Below, piece by piece: positions 12,596 to 24,425 of a DNA stretch of 64,000 nucleotides; position 1 is the stretch's first letter; every line of letters starts with the position of its first letter. Under the pieces are notes generated by a model. The model worked only from the letters and a program-made list of their open reading frames with translations, did no database searches and was not told where the DNA came from. The stretch is from Lycocorax pyrrhopterus obiensis. Its lineage: Eukaryota > Chordata > Aves > Passeriformes > Paradisaeidae. Position numbers and translations under genes: made by a program. The DNA lies in contig JACSVZ010000022.1 in assembly GCA_014706295.1 (NCBI GenBank), forward strand, positions 13,596,830 to 13,660,829. The letters run 5' to 3'.

Positions 12596-12852
12596 GAACA
12601 CTGCACTGGAGGGCTCCTTCTCCTGACATCATTGAAATTTGATTCACAGAGACATCTGAGTTGCCCAAGAAAAATCTACTTCTTTGACAACCAAGAACCA
12701 CCGCGACAGACTATTAAATTACTCGTCAGGAGTCCGGGCTGGCCTTTCAAATTGTTAAACACCTACTATTTTCTGTTCTGGCAGCAAATTGATCGTCAGG
12801 AGAGCAAGCTGGTCATTCTTCCAGAGTTTTTTTTTGACCTGGTCAAAAGCCC
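12596..12852 (+). other. possible internal exon, protein unrecognised
   Basis: A T-rich acceptor-like stretch ending in ttgttcttacag precedes position 12596, and a strong donor-like GTAAGT follows 12852. Between them 257 nt (85 codons plus 2 nt) are open in one plus-strand frame, beginning EHCTGGLLLLTSLKFDSQRH and ending PEFFFDLVKSP. No family is recognised. The interval retains CpGs (for example at ccgcgac and cgtcagg) that are scarce around it, and contains a short internal repeat, cgtcaggag plus five bases plus gctgg, about 70 bp apart. It may be a coding exon, a lncRNA exon, or a conserved non-coding element with chance splice-like ends. One open frame of this length is not rare by chance, so confidence is low. 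Confidence 0.25.
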
Positions 12853-15418
12853 GTAAGTTCAATGCTTTTGAAAACTTAGTCATTTCAGCATGACTAAACA
12901 TTAGAAAGGTTTAAAAGATCTGTTCCCAGCAGTTTGCTCTGTGTAATTTACACACCTCGGCCCGTGAGCTCGTTAATAGCAAGAGCTAAATCTGAAGATG
13001 AAAAGCTGCCTCCTGTTTTGCTGGGCCACCAAGAGGCAGCGCTCTGCCTCCCACTGCACTTCATCATTCCCTGATTTCTGGGCTCATCCAGGAGGAGCAG
13101 ATGTGGCAAACAGGCAGCTAGAAAAAAGGGAAATTGGCACCAGCTTCCTTCGGTGCTTTAGTGAGATTATTTACTCTCAGAGACACGCTCCTAAAACCAA
13201 CTTCTGATCACGTCAAGTACCATAGAGGGCTTTGTGCACTAAAAGAATTTGAGAGAAAAGCAAGCCAACAAACAGGGAATCTGCCCCAGACAAGTGCCTT
13301 GATTGCTGTTATTCTGCAGCCCAACGGGATTGCTGAGCAAGAGAAAAGATAAAGGAGCCCTTTGTAGGCACTTGCAATGACACAGCACACGTGTATGCAC
13401 ATCATGTACCACCTTTCACTGCTTTATCCTTTGCTGCTGGGGTTTAGTTTTGAAGGAATTATCTCACTTTGTAGCACAGAAGATTGCCGGTGGTTTCAGA
13501 AAGGCTTTTAGGTAGATATAACTCCCTTTAAAAATAGCATTTTAACAGAAAGGAAAAAAAGATACAAAATTCCCACTCCCTCAATGAATAATTTAATTTT
13601 GCCAAGAAAAATGCGGTATTGTGTTCAGACAGCAGCACAATGTGCTGCAGTGAGTTGTAAATTGCTGAGGCAATATCCCGATGTCCTGACACCAAACTTG
13701 AAGGTCCACACTCTTCCCTCCTCAGATGTTTCCCTGCCTCTCCGTACAGCCAGATCCCACAGAGCCACCTTCTGCTCGTCTCTTCCTTCCCCATCAGGGA
13801 GGTAGAAGGTGAGGAACAGGGACAGCCACCCACAGCCACCAGGCACTGCAGCAGGTTGGGTTCATTAGAGCTCTGGCACAGAAAATCTCCTCATTGAAAT
13901 TCCCCTTCCCGCACCTGGGATGTGCTCCCCTCGAGGAAGCTGCGCTCACAAAGTGACAGTGCCTTGCCTGCTGTGTCTAGGCCTCATTAAGAGGACACAC
14001 AAAAATTTCAGATTTTTAATTCGTTTCCAGTCTGCCAGGAAAGGAGGGCAGCCATCCCACCCACTGCCTCTCCCTGCAAACTCAGAGAAGGGGATGTGGG
14101 ATGGGAACCCCTCGAGTGGCTGCTCTGGGAAAGTCCTTCCCTCTCTGGCTGTTTTCCAGCACTTTTTCCCTCCTTTCTTCAACCTGTTTGCTGTGTCTGT
14201 ATTTTAAAGGCCTCAGAAATTCTGAGGAAGGAGGAACCAAGGTCCTAGGCCAGTTCCTTCCTGGCAATGCCTGGGTGGGGGCTGCTCCAGTTTCTCTGCA
14301 GACCCAGAGCTGGTGGGACACAAGGGAGGGGATGGGGTTGTGAGAGGTGTTTGCTGCAGAGCCCCATTTTCAGCAGATCTGGAAGTTCCCAGTTAGCTGA
14401 GGTTTTTAAGGCACTCTGAGATTCTTCCATCACCCACAGGAGGAAAAGAAAGGGTATAAAAGGCTGACTTATTTAGGACCTGAACTGGAAATGGAACATA
14501 CAAGAACAGCTGAGATACCTTGAGACAGTTTTTGAAAGATGCACCTATCTTGGTATTTTATCTGTTACTTTTACCGTCCTTCATAACTCCTTTTTCTGGA
14601 AAATGAAGCAATTTGGGACAATGGAACTGCAGCCATGTAAAAGGATTTTCTTTACCAACCTTCACTGTGCTGATTTTGACAGCACAAACTTCAGCTGGTG
14701 GCAGACAGGGAGAGCAAATGTGATGAGCCACCACCAAAGCAAGGCTGCTGTCTGCAGCCTGAGCATTCTCTTCATCCTAAAGAATCTCTCTCTCAAGCCT
14801 CTGCTGTTTATATAGATACAAGAAGGCTCAGCCTTACATTTCTGGTTCTAATTAATGAGGTTAGAATACTGAAACACTTGATTTTTAGGGAAAGGCAACA
14901 AACATTTCAATCTCTGCTCTTCTTTTCCTTGCTGCCACTTGGCCTATTGAGAAAAATTATATAAGGTTCAGGCTGTTTAATTCCATTTTGAAGAATGCGT
15001 TCGACGGCACTTAAAAAGTGATACCATTAGCTATTCATTTCCTCCAATATGTTTCATATTAACAATAAAGTATCATAGTGCAGAATGATTATTAAAATCT
15101 AAGCAATAGGAGCTTTAGAATAAATGAACTGGCACACTTGACTAACCTTGAAACCTGCTTTATAGATTAAAAGTGCTTTTTTTGCCGTGAACACTTCGGT
15201 TGCTTCACTTTCTTTATATTTCTCATACCTGAATTGTATTTCATTCTTTCCCTTCATACACTTGATTATATTCAAACAAGGCAAGTCATCCTGAAAGCCC
15301 TGAATGTGCACCTGATCACTGAGTTTTCCTGCTTTTAGGTCATCACCAATGGGCTCTTACTCACACCAAGGTTCTCAAAGCTTCACCAGTGAACACACAA
15401 AACCTATGCTCGTGTAGA

Positions 15419-15452
15419 GATTGATCAATTTGATCAATCAAATTGATCAATC
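15419..15452. repeat. perfect 15-bp inverted repeat built from TTGATCAA units
   Basis: Arms at 15419-15433 (GATTGATCAATTTGA) and 15438-15452 (TCAAATTGATCAATC) are exact reverse complements with the 4-nt loop TCAA. The palindromic unit TTGATCAA is itself present in each arm, so the whole is a nested palindrome. It lies in non-coding DNA. Confidence 0.85.
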
Positions 15453-18400
15453 AGGGCATTTATGTGGGTGGCACATTTTATTGCTCCCATTTGAATACTG
15501 ACATCTAAGTTTAAAATGGAATAATTTAGAGTATTTAAATTTAGGAACTGTAGGTATAGAATATTGTGTTTGGCAACTACAGCATTGTGTGAATTGTGAC
15601 AACAGTCTGCAATAAAAAACTTCTATTCCAAAAAAACTGCATTTCTGTTGCAAAAAAAGGAGAAACCCCTAAAAAATTAACAACTCATAACAAGATATTA
15701 CCAAAAGCTTGTAATTTATGGGGCACAGGAGAGAGACATTAAAATGAAGATAAAATGGATAGGGCAGCACAATTATAACACAGTGATAAAAGAAAAGAAA
15801 GGGGGGAAGAAGTGCAACAGAACTGAAAATAAACTTGCACCTTTGTGGTTTGTGTACACACACAGCTGAAAGATAAGCAACAAAAATTGCATGAAGAAAC
15901 AACATAAAAGGCTACTTGAAACAAGATAACAAGCAAAATCAATGTAAAGCCACCTCAAGTCCAAAAAGAAATGAAAAGGAATAAAATAGAAATCAATAGT
16001 ATTTAAAAGGATTAAAAACAATAGCCCATCCATAAAGCACATTTCCCTTTTGGTTTTTAATTGACTTTAGCATCTAGAGCAAACAGCACAGGCCACTGTG
16101 CTGCAGATGGCTGCACAGCAATTTGTTCCTGTAAGGAAGCCTTTCAAATTTGTTAATTTATCTCATTAGCAAAACAATCAGTTTTATTTGAGATGAGCAC
16201 AAAATCCTTTGACATTCTGTACCTGTGTAGAACAGGCTGGTGTCGGGTGGGCAGAGCACAGCTCTCCAGCAGGGTTGATGTGTTTATTTGGGATAAGTGT
16301 TGTGTTACATGCAGGCAGGGAAAGGGCCAGCATCCCTTCCTGCACGAGGCTGAAACAGCTGTGTTTGCAGGGAAAGGGGCCTTGGGAATCTCGTCCTAAC
16401 GCACTCCTCACATCCACAAATGAGCATACTCCAGCACATGCTTTCCTTGCCAGGCAGAGAATGGCTAAAAGCAATAGATCCAGGTAGCCATAGATCTGAC
16501 ATTTCTTTCTATTTGTTGCTCTTCCACCTGCTCTGGCTCCTACTTCCCAGCTCTGACGTGTGCTGGTGTGTAAGATACATGCATGAGGTGCATGGACAAG
16601 AACCCTCCTCTGCTCCCTGTCTCTGATGGAGCAGGGGCACGCTTGTGCCAAGGAAAAGTCAGAGCTTTTGGCCATTACAAGAAGGTGTGGGATGAGAATG
16701 GTTATTTTGGCAGGAAAGGGGGAAAGGAAATCACAGGAGGAAGAGTCAAGGCTCGTAGTTAAGAGCTAGAGTTCTTCATGGATTCTTACCTCAGGGTATA
16801 AAACTATTCTCTCATGTTCAGAGACCCACATTCTATCATGGAAATAAATTCTCCTTTCATTTCACGCCAAGCCCCAGCTTATTTACAAGTCCATGTAGGC
16901 AGCTGATTCCTGGCACTATCTGGCCAAACAATGACTAATTGTTACTGACTTCCCAGATGGTCATTCTAATAACTGGAGAAGGGCAACCAACCCAGCAATC
17001 AGGTTTCATTTAGCTGAGGACAGCACAACAGCTGTCTTTTCCTTTCCTACACACTCAAGCAGAGCTTTCTGTTGTTCCAGCAGTCTCTTGAGCATGCAGC
17101 AAATAGATCTCCAATGAGCTGGAAAGCCCTGCTTTAGATGCTGCTTTGCTGAGTTCTCCCTCCCTGTCCTTCCACACTGCTCTGCATTTCTCTCCACTAC
17201 AGTTGCACTGTAACTTTTGGTGGGGAAAGCGGCTTAAGTGCAAGTGCTACCCCAGCCTGTTCAAAGCATTTGCATTCAAAGGTGTCTTATGAGAGAGTAT
17301 CCAAAACCCACACAGAAGTCAGAGCCTTTGCAAATTGACAGCTCAGTTCAGTTGGTACTTGCTCAGCTTGGGATGGACTGGTCAGTTCTGCAGCTCTGGA
17401 TACCATTCTGAAAGAAAGGCACACACAGCTCAAATGGAAAGGCTTTTCCCGAGGAATATTACAGCCACAGAAAGCAAGAGAGGTCAAACCTTTGCCTGGG
17501 AGAAACTGTTCTGGCTTAAAGGCCAAATAGGCCAGAGGAAACTTTGAGGTAGAGACAGTCTGGCACATGCTCTGATATAAACACTGAAACCGGGATGATA
17601 ATTCCTGGAACAGCTTTGGCTGCAGCAGAATTAAAACTCTTTCAACTGTGTGCTTGCACTTCAGCAGAAAACCATTTCTATCCTAAATATATCTTTGAAT
17701 GTGTTATGGTTCCTGACTTCCAGACAGAATACACTTCAACCAAGTGCCAATCTTGAAATGTTATCAGCTACTGAGTCTAATATTATCTCAGGTGAGAAAT
17801 CAGATCTCCTCCTTGGAGTTTTAATTTGTCACATTTCTTTCTTTGGCTTTCTAGTCCAGCCTTTTAGAACATGTATTTGGTCCAGTATTAGCCCAGGAGC
17901 AGCAGGTTTAACAGACCACACGTGAGGCAGGATGCAAACCTCGGAAAGCTGAGGCAAGAGGAGAATTTTGGCAGGTACATCTTACCCGAGGCTTGTCCTG
18001 ACCCCAGCTGTCACCACACGGATCCGGCTCTCAGTGGTGCCAGCACCAAAAGCCCACTGGCTGCCTTCTTCCCGTGGCAGGATTTGGATCACCCTGCAAG
18101 CCCTGCAACAGCAGAGCTCCTCTGCTCATCACATCGTGCAGCTCCACCACTGGAAACCCTTCCCTAACAAGTCTCAGGTGACCTACCCTACATTAGCCAT
18201 TTGCACAACAATTACACGGGTAAACGCTACAAATAGCTAATCCCAGCACGCTTTCCCCTTTGTTTCTTTTCCTCCTAAAAATATCAGACATGGGAAGTCA
18301 AGACTTGCAGCACAACAGAATTCCAAACTGCTTCTTTCCTTGTGGTTTTTAATTGCTATCATGTTGGAAACATGCAGATGGCATTACAAATGGTTTGCGA

Positions 18401-20929
18401 AATCCTTTCACTGGGAAATACTGTCATCTAAGTGCCAAAAGATGAGTTTACAAATAATGGAGTTGCTCATGTATCTGAAAGGGAATATATCACCCTAAAC
18501 TTTAAAGCTAAACCACACCATTTGGGGGGGCTGGTAAATCACTTTCCAGGTAGACACAATTGTTGCAAATGTAGCATATCAGATATTCCTGAACGATTAA
18601 TTTCAAAGTGCTTTTAATAAGCCATATGGCTTTTATACGTGTTACGTTTTATGTAGAGAATTTCCTATGAAAACACATAGGTATGTAAAACTTGTGTACC
18701 AGAACTGGGATATCCTAAAGTATTTGAAATTTTGGGACTCACAAATTATTCCACACCTTTCAGCAATTATCCAGGATTAGGAATAGACTGACTTTCACTT
18801 AATAAAACAAAACACTCACTGATATAAGAATTAAAAAATATTTACTGATGAGTGCTTTTCTTTCCATTTGATATCTTTATTTGTCACTAGTCCAAAAGTT
18901 TCTGCGTTTGGGTCTGAGGAGTGTTTCTGGCACGTGAATCCCAGGAGGGGAGATGAGCATAACCCCAGGGTATATGAGTTTTCTTCATTATTGGAATTGA
19001 ATGTGAAATGTTCAACTTAGAATATGAACTTCTGCTGGCTGGGCAAAGAGTTTAAACTCTGAGTCTGAGAATGCAAAGCTTCAGCATTAGACTGGCACAG
19101 AAAGGGCACTTAACACACTGTAGCATGTAGCTGTGCTTAGGGAGACTGTTAATGCCCAATAAATATTTATTTCTGCCAAACCATCTCCAAGTAGGAGCCT
19201 AACTCAAGCCAAACATATCTGAATCTAAATATGAACATAACCTAATAAAATGTTTTCATTTTTGAATTATACATTGCATTCAGGATTTTAGAATACATCA
19301 AAAATTCTCTTTGTTAGCTTGGATTAATATTTTAAAGCTGGAAGTACGACAAGGAGACAAAAGGAGTATTGTAGCAGATTAAACAAAAAACACCCTTGCC
19401 ACATTAAAATAGCTTTTAGAAATAAAGGGACAGCTGTTCCCAGGATGAAAAGAAGTTGGAACAAATGAAACAGCTACATGATGCCTTGATAGCCTGTTGT
19501 ATGCACTCCAATGCCACAGATCTCTCTTTGTACAATATTTATATTTGTTTCTCAGTAAGATAAACTGTGTTCTTATTATTCATTTGCATTTATGACTCGG
19601 TTTCAGAACAGCTCTCTTATCCCCCCCACATCTCAGTTTTTCCTCTAAGCGTGATAGGAGAAGAAAAACAACACCTGTGCCCTACAAAAGAACAGAGTTC
19701 CTGCAGAACATAAACTAAGGGGAGGTCAGGCCACTTTTTTTTTTCCTTTTTCTTCAAGAAATAGCCTGAGCATGACCATATTTCCTAATTTTACTTCCAT
19801 AACAAAGGAAAAGCTAAAATTTTCTGCAAGCTCCTTTGGATAAGTAAAATAGCAAATATTCTACCTTGTGATGGCCCAAGGGAATCCTATAAACCTTGGA
19901 ACTCAAGGTAAGGATGTCACAGCTCAGAGGCCACAACTCCATTGAATGCCAGCACACAGGCACGTGTGACTGCAAGGCAGAGAGGAGAATGAACATGGTT
20001 TCTGAGACATAGTTAGGTTGAACGAGAACCACGTTTTTCCCAGTAGGTTGACGACTGGTTTGATTTTAGGGCTAGCAGCTCACCCCAGGAGCTCACTCTA
20101 AATCAGTGTCTCTGCTCAAACTGCTCTGCACGTCAGAGGTGAGTGAGGGGAGGGAAAGTCAAGTTGTCCAGCGAGGAGAAGCTTGTCTGCCCCCAGCTCA
20201 GCTGGGACAGCAAAGGTGCCCCGCTAAAGGAGTTCTGTGGCTCTCAAAAGGCTCCAGACAGCCCTGACACCCACCATGCAAAACAGCCCCCAAACAGCCA
20301 CGGGAGTTCCTCACCAGGCTCGTGGTTATTTCTGCAATCACTGCAGCTGAGCCACGGGGGAATTCTCCACAGCAGAGCCCTGACACCACCGTGTTGACAG
20401 AACTACTGCTAAACCTCCTCGGCACGTGGAATTCCTGCTCCTGGAGAGCAGTCCCCAGGGATTGCTTTCCCTCAGGAAGAAGGGGGTTGCCTGTTCTCTG
20501 CTGGGCTCGAGGATTGCCGTGTCTCAGAGCTGGCTGGCAGTGGGCAGGTGAAGGTGAGCTCTCCATCTCCTCCATCCTGGTCCAGCAAGGAGAGATAGGC
20601 ACAGCTCGGGGGGAGCAGGTCTTGAGCAGAGCACTGGGTGAATATTCAGTGACTGAGGCACTGCAGGAGAGCTCCAGATAAAACCACCATCTCTTGTGCA
20701 CCTACACCATAAACCTCTAATGCCCTGTCCCATGTTGGGTTGTCACGGGGGAATTAATTCCAAGTAAAAAGGATTCTATTCTGTCTCTGCTAACCACAAT
20801 TTCACCAGTTTAGCCTTCAGAAACATTCCACTTTGTCTGCTTGCAAAATTACTCCTTAGAATATTGATCCATACAGGCAGTGCCTGGCTCTGAACTTATT
20901 CATTAGGGAAGGATTAAGGTGGGCAAGAG

Positions 20930-20944
20930 AAAAAAAAAAAAAAA
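20930..20944 (+). repeat. A15 homopolymer
   Basis: Fifteen consecutive A residues. There is no polyadenylation-signal context or retrocopy body upstream that I can recognise. Confidence 0.9.
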
Positions 20945-23900
20945 CATTCTTTGGAGTATATAAGCAGTGTGTTAGAAATTAAGCACCACAAAAGTGAGTC
21001 ATAGGGTAGAACAGATCGATGGTAAAATTCAAATGAATGCACTTGCAGCTAACAAGTGATCCAGAAATGCTGATTCTCCCTGCAGGGCAAGTGCTGTGCT
21101 ATGAAGGAAACAAAAGAAAAATGAATTTATCGTACTGTTCTTCACTTGGAGCAAAGTGTGAATACTTGATAAGAAAAATGTATAAAGTTGAAAAATAAGA
21201 TTAATGTAAAACAATTTTGCTTTGCTTTTTGTCCTCTTGCTCACAGTGAACAATGCTCTCTACACATTACTAGTCCACCATGAAACAAGAAAAGTTTCAA
21301 GAGAAATCTCTAGAGAAGTCTTGAAGGCAGAATGGGAATAAAACCCCCAACAAAAAACAGACCTGCTTTCCTGCCCTGTGGCCTGCTGGCCCAACGCTTT
21401 GTGCGTGGATCCTGCTTCATTCCTGCCTCCGTGAGCAGGGAATGAGCCCGTGTGCTAATGACAGATCCACACCTTATCGCTACCTGGAACCCCCTAAACA
21501 AACAGACTTAAGGCTGTTTTCCTTTCCACCCTGGGATAAACAGGATACAAGCTGCTCCAGGCCTTGGGAGTCATAAAGGCAGTGTAGAGTCCTTGGGTTT
21601 TTTAATGTATTTTTGTTCTGCCTCCACTAGAAGTGAGGGCTGACTCCATAGCTCGATACCCTGCTGGATGACTTGGATGCATCTTTTTGGACATTGATTT
21701 TAATGTTTGGAATTATTTTGCTGAAGGTCTCTCAGCAAGTGTGTGCTGAAAGAAGAATGATTAAATAACTGGCAAAAAAAAACTGTTTGCCTGAGAAATC
21801 CCTTCGTGGCAGACACTGATCTAAACCTTGCCATTTTTCTGATTACGTGTGATTTAAGGTAAAGCTGTATAAAGTAGCGGAGCACAATGTGTGACTGGTC
21901 TTTCCCCACCATTTCAGTGTCACAGCTCTGCCACACATTTTGGGGAGTAATTTGTCACTGGCTGATAGTTTAATGCACGTGTGGCACATTGTGCCATGCC
22001 TGGTGCATGGATCTCAGGGATTCAGTGAAAGGAACATGTGATAAACTGGTCAGGTTTCTGGACATATTTTCTAAACAGGAATGACAGAATTCTTCTTTGT
22101 TCTTTTCAGATAAAGCTCTTTTTCTTCAGCTCTGTTAGGAGCAAACAGCAGAGACAAAATGAATCCCAGACTTTTCTGACTGTGTCTGCTTCCTTCCATT
22201 GAATGGTGAGAATGCATTGCCTCCTTTAGGGTCTTATTCCAGCTTGATGGTTTCCAGTAACACATTTCATGTCACTCCTAGACTTGCCTGAAAATTGTTC
22301 ATAGAATTTTTATAAAACTCAAAACAAGCTGAGCTATTTGTAAGTGTAATTTGTAAAAAATAAAACACCAAGAAAAAGAAATATCTTTACCATCTTGTGG
22401 GCAATTACACAAAGCAGCTCTAATATGTAAATAGTTATATGAAATATATGAAAATATTAAGTCAAAATAAAAAGTTACAGAATACTAGAGCTAAGAGAGA
22501 CCACTTTGGTTGTCCCTGCTTTATATCCACAAAAATCAAGAATGATTCCCACACCATGTCCATACCTCTTGATTTAATTTGCACCTGCTCCATTGCAATG
22601 TAATGAAGAACTGTTGCACCTTTAGGTACTTTGGAAGCTGCAAATTAAAATACCAGAATTTTTGTAGAGCCAATTGTCATTTGTTAGATCATTTCTCTTC
22701 TAGCACAACTGAGGAATATTTTTATAATGAAAATATTATTTTCCCAGATTTTTTTTTTCCAGAGGCAGATACTTTTCTATTCAATGCTCAGTGTATGATG
22801 CAGATTAAAGATCATTTGTACAAGAATACTTAATACAATAAATACTTCAATTGGAAATACTAGTATGAAACAAAACTCTAGGTGCAAGCATCTACTTAAT
22901 TTATATGATTCAGAAATCTAGGGATGCATTATAAACACCCTGTGGGCTCTTTTTCAGACAGAACACCTCAACCAGAGCCATTGAGCAAGAGACACTGGAG
23001 ACAGAAATCACGTAAGAAACTAAATGAGGGGGGGTTGATTGGTACAGCCACAACATTTTAGAAACAAGTTTAGATAAAGCTGAAGGGAAACCATAAAAAT
23101 GCTGTGACAGGATATTTGTGACCCTTGATTTTTTGTATGACTGGGATTGTCCTGGAATCCCATACCCTGCTTATCCCCAATTTTTAATGGCTGATCTATT
23201 TAGGGAGGAGCACAAACCAACCCAGTGTAAATCAACAGACTTTGAATGAGGCCATGGTCTGTCCAAATAAAAGAATCTATGTCGTGTGTATTTTCAAACC
23301 TGAAAATAATATAGCAGAGACATTAAAGAAGATCTGACTGTAGTTCAGTCTCCTCTGGGCATCGCGATGTAAACACACTGGTTCTGCATCACAAATAACA
23401 CACCCGATCAATGTTCAGCCTTTGAAAAATCTTGAGCAAAGTTTCCCTCAAAATGATCAGAGGCAATCACACTGTGGGGGTTGCTGCCTAAAAGCTTTTA
23501 CAAGGGTGTTCACCGTAGATTTCACGTGGCTTGAATACCTGCTGTGGTTACCTAGGAGTGCTGGGATGCTGCCGGGATGCATTCCACTCAGGTGTGGGTA
23601 GCTCTGAAGCTGGGTATCCACAGAGGACAGATCAGCTCCATGGGCTGATGCTGGAATGCCTCCTAGCAAGACAATTTTTGGAATTAAACAGCAGCACTGG
23701 GCTCAGCAATTACAGAAGAACATCTACTAAAAGCAATCTGAATATCCAGATTTCCAGATGACAGAGACACAGACCCAAGGTCTCTGCTGGCAGCTCTGTG
23801 AAATGTGCAAGGGATTGAGCCCCTGCCTGCAGCACTCCCAGGAGCCACAAACACATTCCAGAGGCCCTCCCCGAGCCCCTGGGCGGGAGGAGCAGGGATT

Positions 23901-24385
23901 GCTGACAAATGGGTTTCATTTCTTTAGACGCACACACTGAACCTGACGGTGCCTTTTACATTGCACAGGGGGTTATATGCACAAATACCAACATAACACT
24001 GCTACAGCCACGCTTAAATCTAACCCTAAAGTGCCTTTTGGCTCAAGACAGTAACAAAACAACCCTTCAGAGACCAACAGCGCTGTGTTTTGAAGGATGT
24101 ATAGTCTAAGCCTGCATTTATTAGAAAATCTGGCCACTCATCCTGCAGCCTTCCAAGATTTGCCGAACTAAGTTGCCTTCAAACAAGCATGATCAGCACT
24201 CACTCACTTTGTGCTGATGCAAAAGCAGAATTCAGCTCTGTGATATTGCTGCAGCTGGCTCCTACTCTAGTGCATAAAAAATATTGATCAATTTGCAGAC
24301 CATTTGGAGAGGCAGCCTGAGGAGCTGAGCATGAGATGCCCACAGAAAACATGACAATTCCACAGATACTTTAAAAGTACAAAGA

Positions 24386-24425
24386 AAGATAAAGAAATTT
24401 TGTGCAAGATAAATAAATTTTGTGT
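24386..24425 (+). repeat. 20-bp tandem duplication
   Basis: Units aagataaagaaattttgtgc and aagataaataaattttgtgt are adjacent and differ at two positions. The AT-rich sequence that follows contains a further imperfect repeat of atttaaataata. Confidence 0.85.

Noticed and set aside
16184..16675. 163-codon minus-strand frame
   Set aside because: It overlaps several plus-strand frames and has no recognisable domain or splice context.
19085..19170. Resemblance to an L2/MIR tail (ctggcacagaaagggcacttaacaca ... caataaatattta)
   Set aside because: The match is short and gapped; not enough to call an element without a library search.
20198..20701. 167-codon minus-strand frame in a GC-richer patch
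   Set aside because: The opposite strand is also open over most of it; no motif and no splice sites.
21240..21262. tcacagtgaaca resembling the miR-128 5' end
   Set aside because: The match stops after the seed region and no hairpin partner was found nearby.
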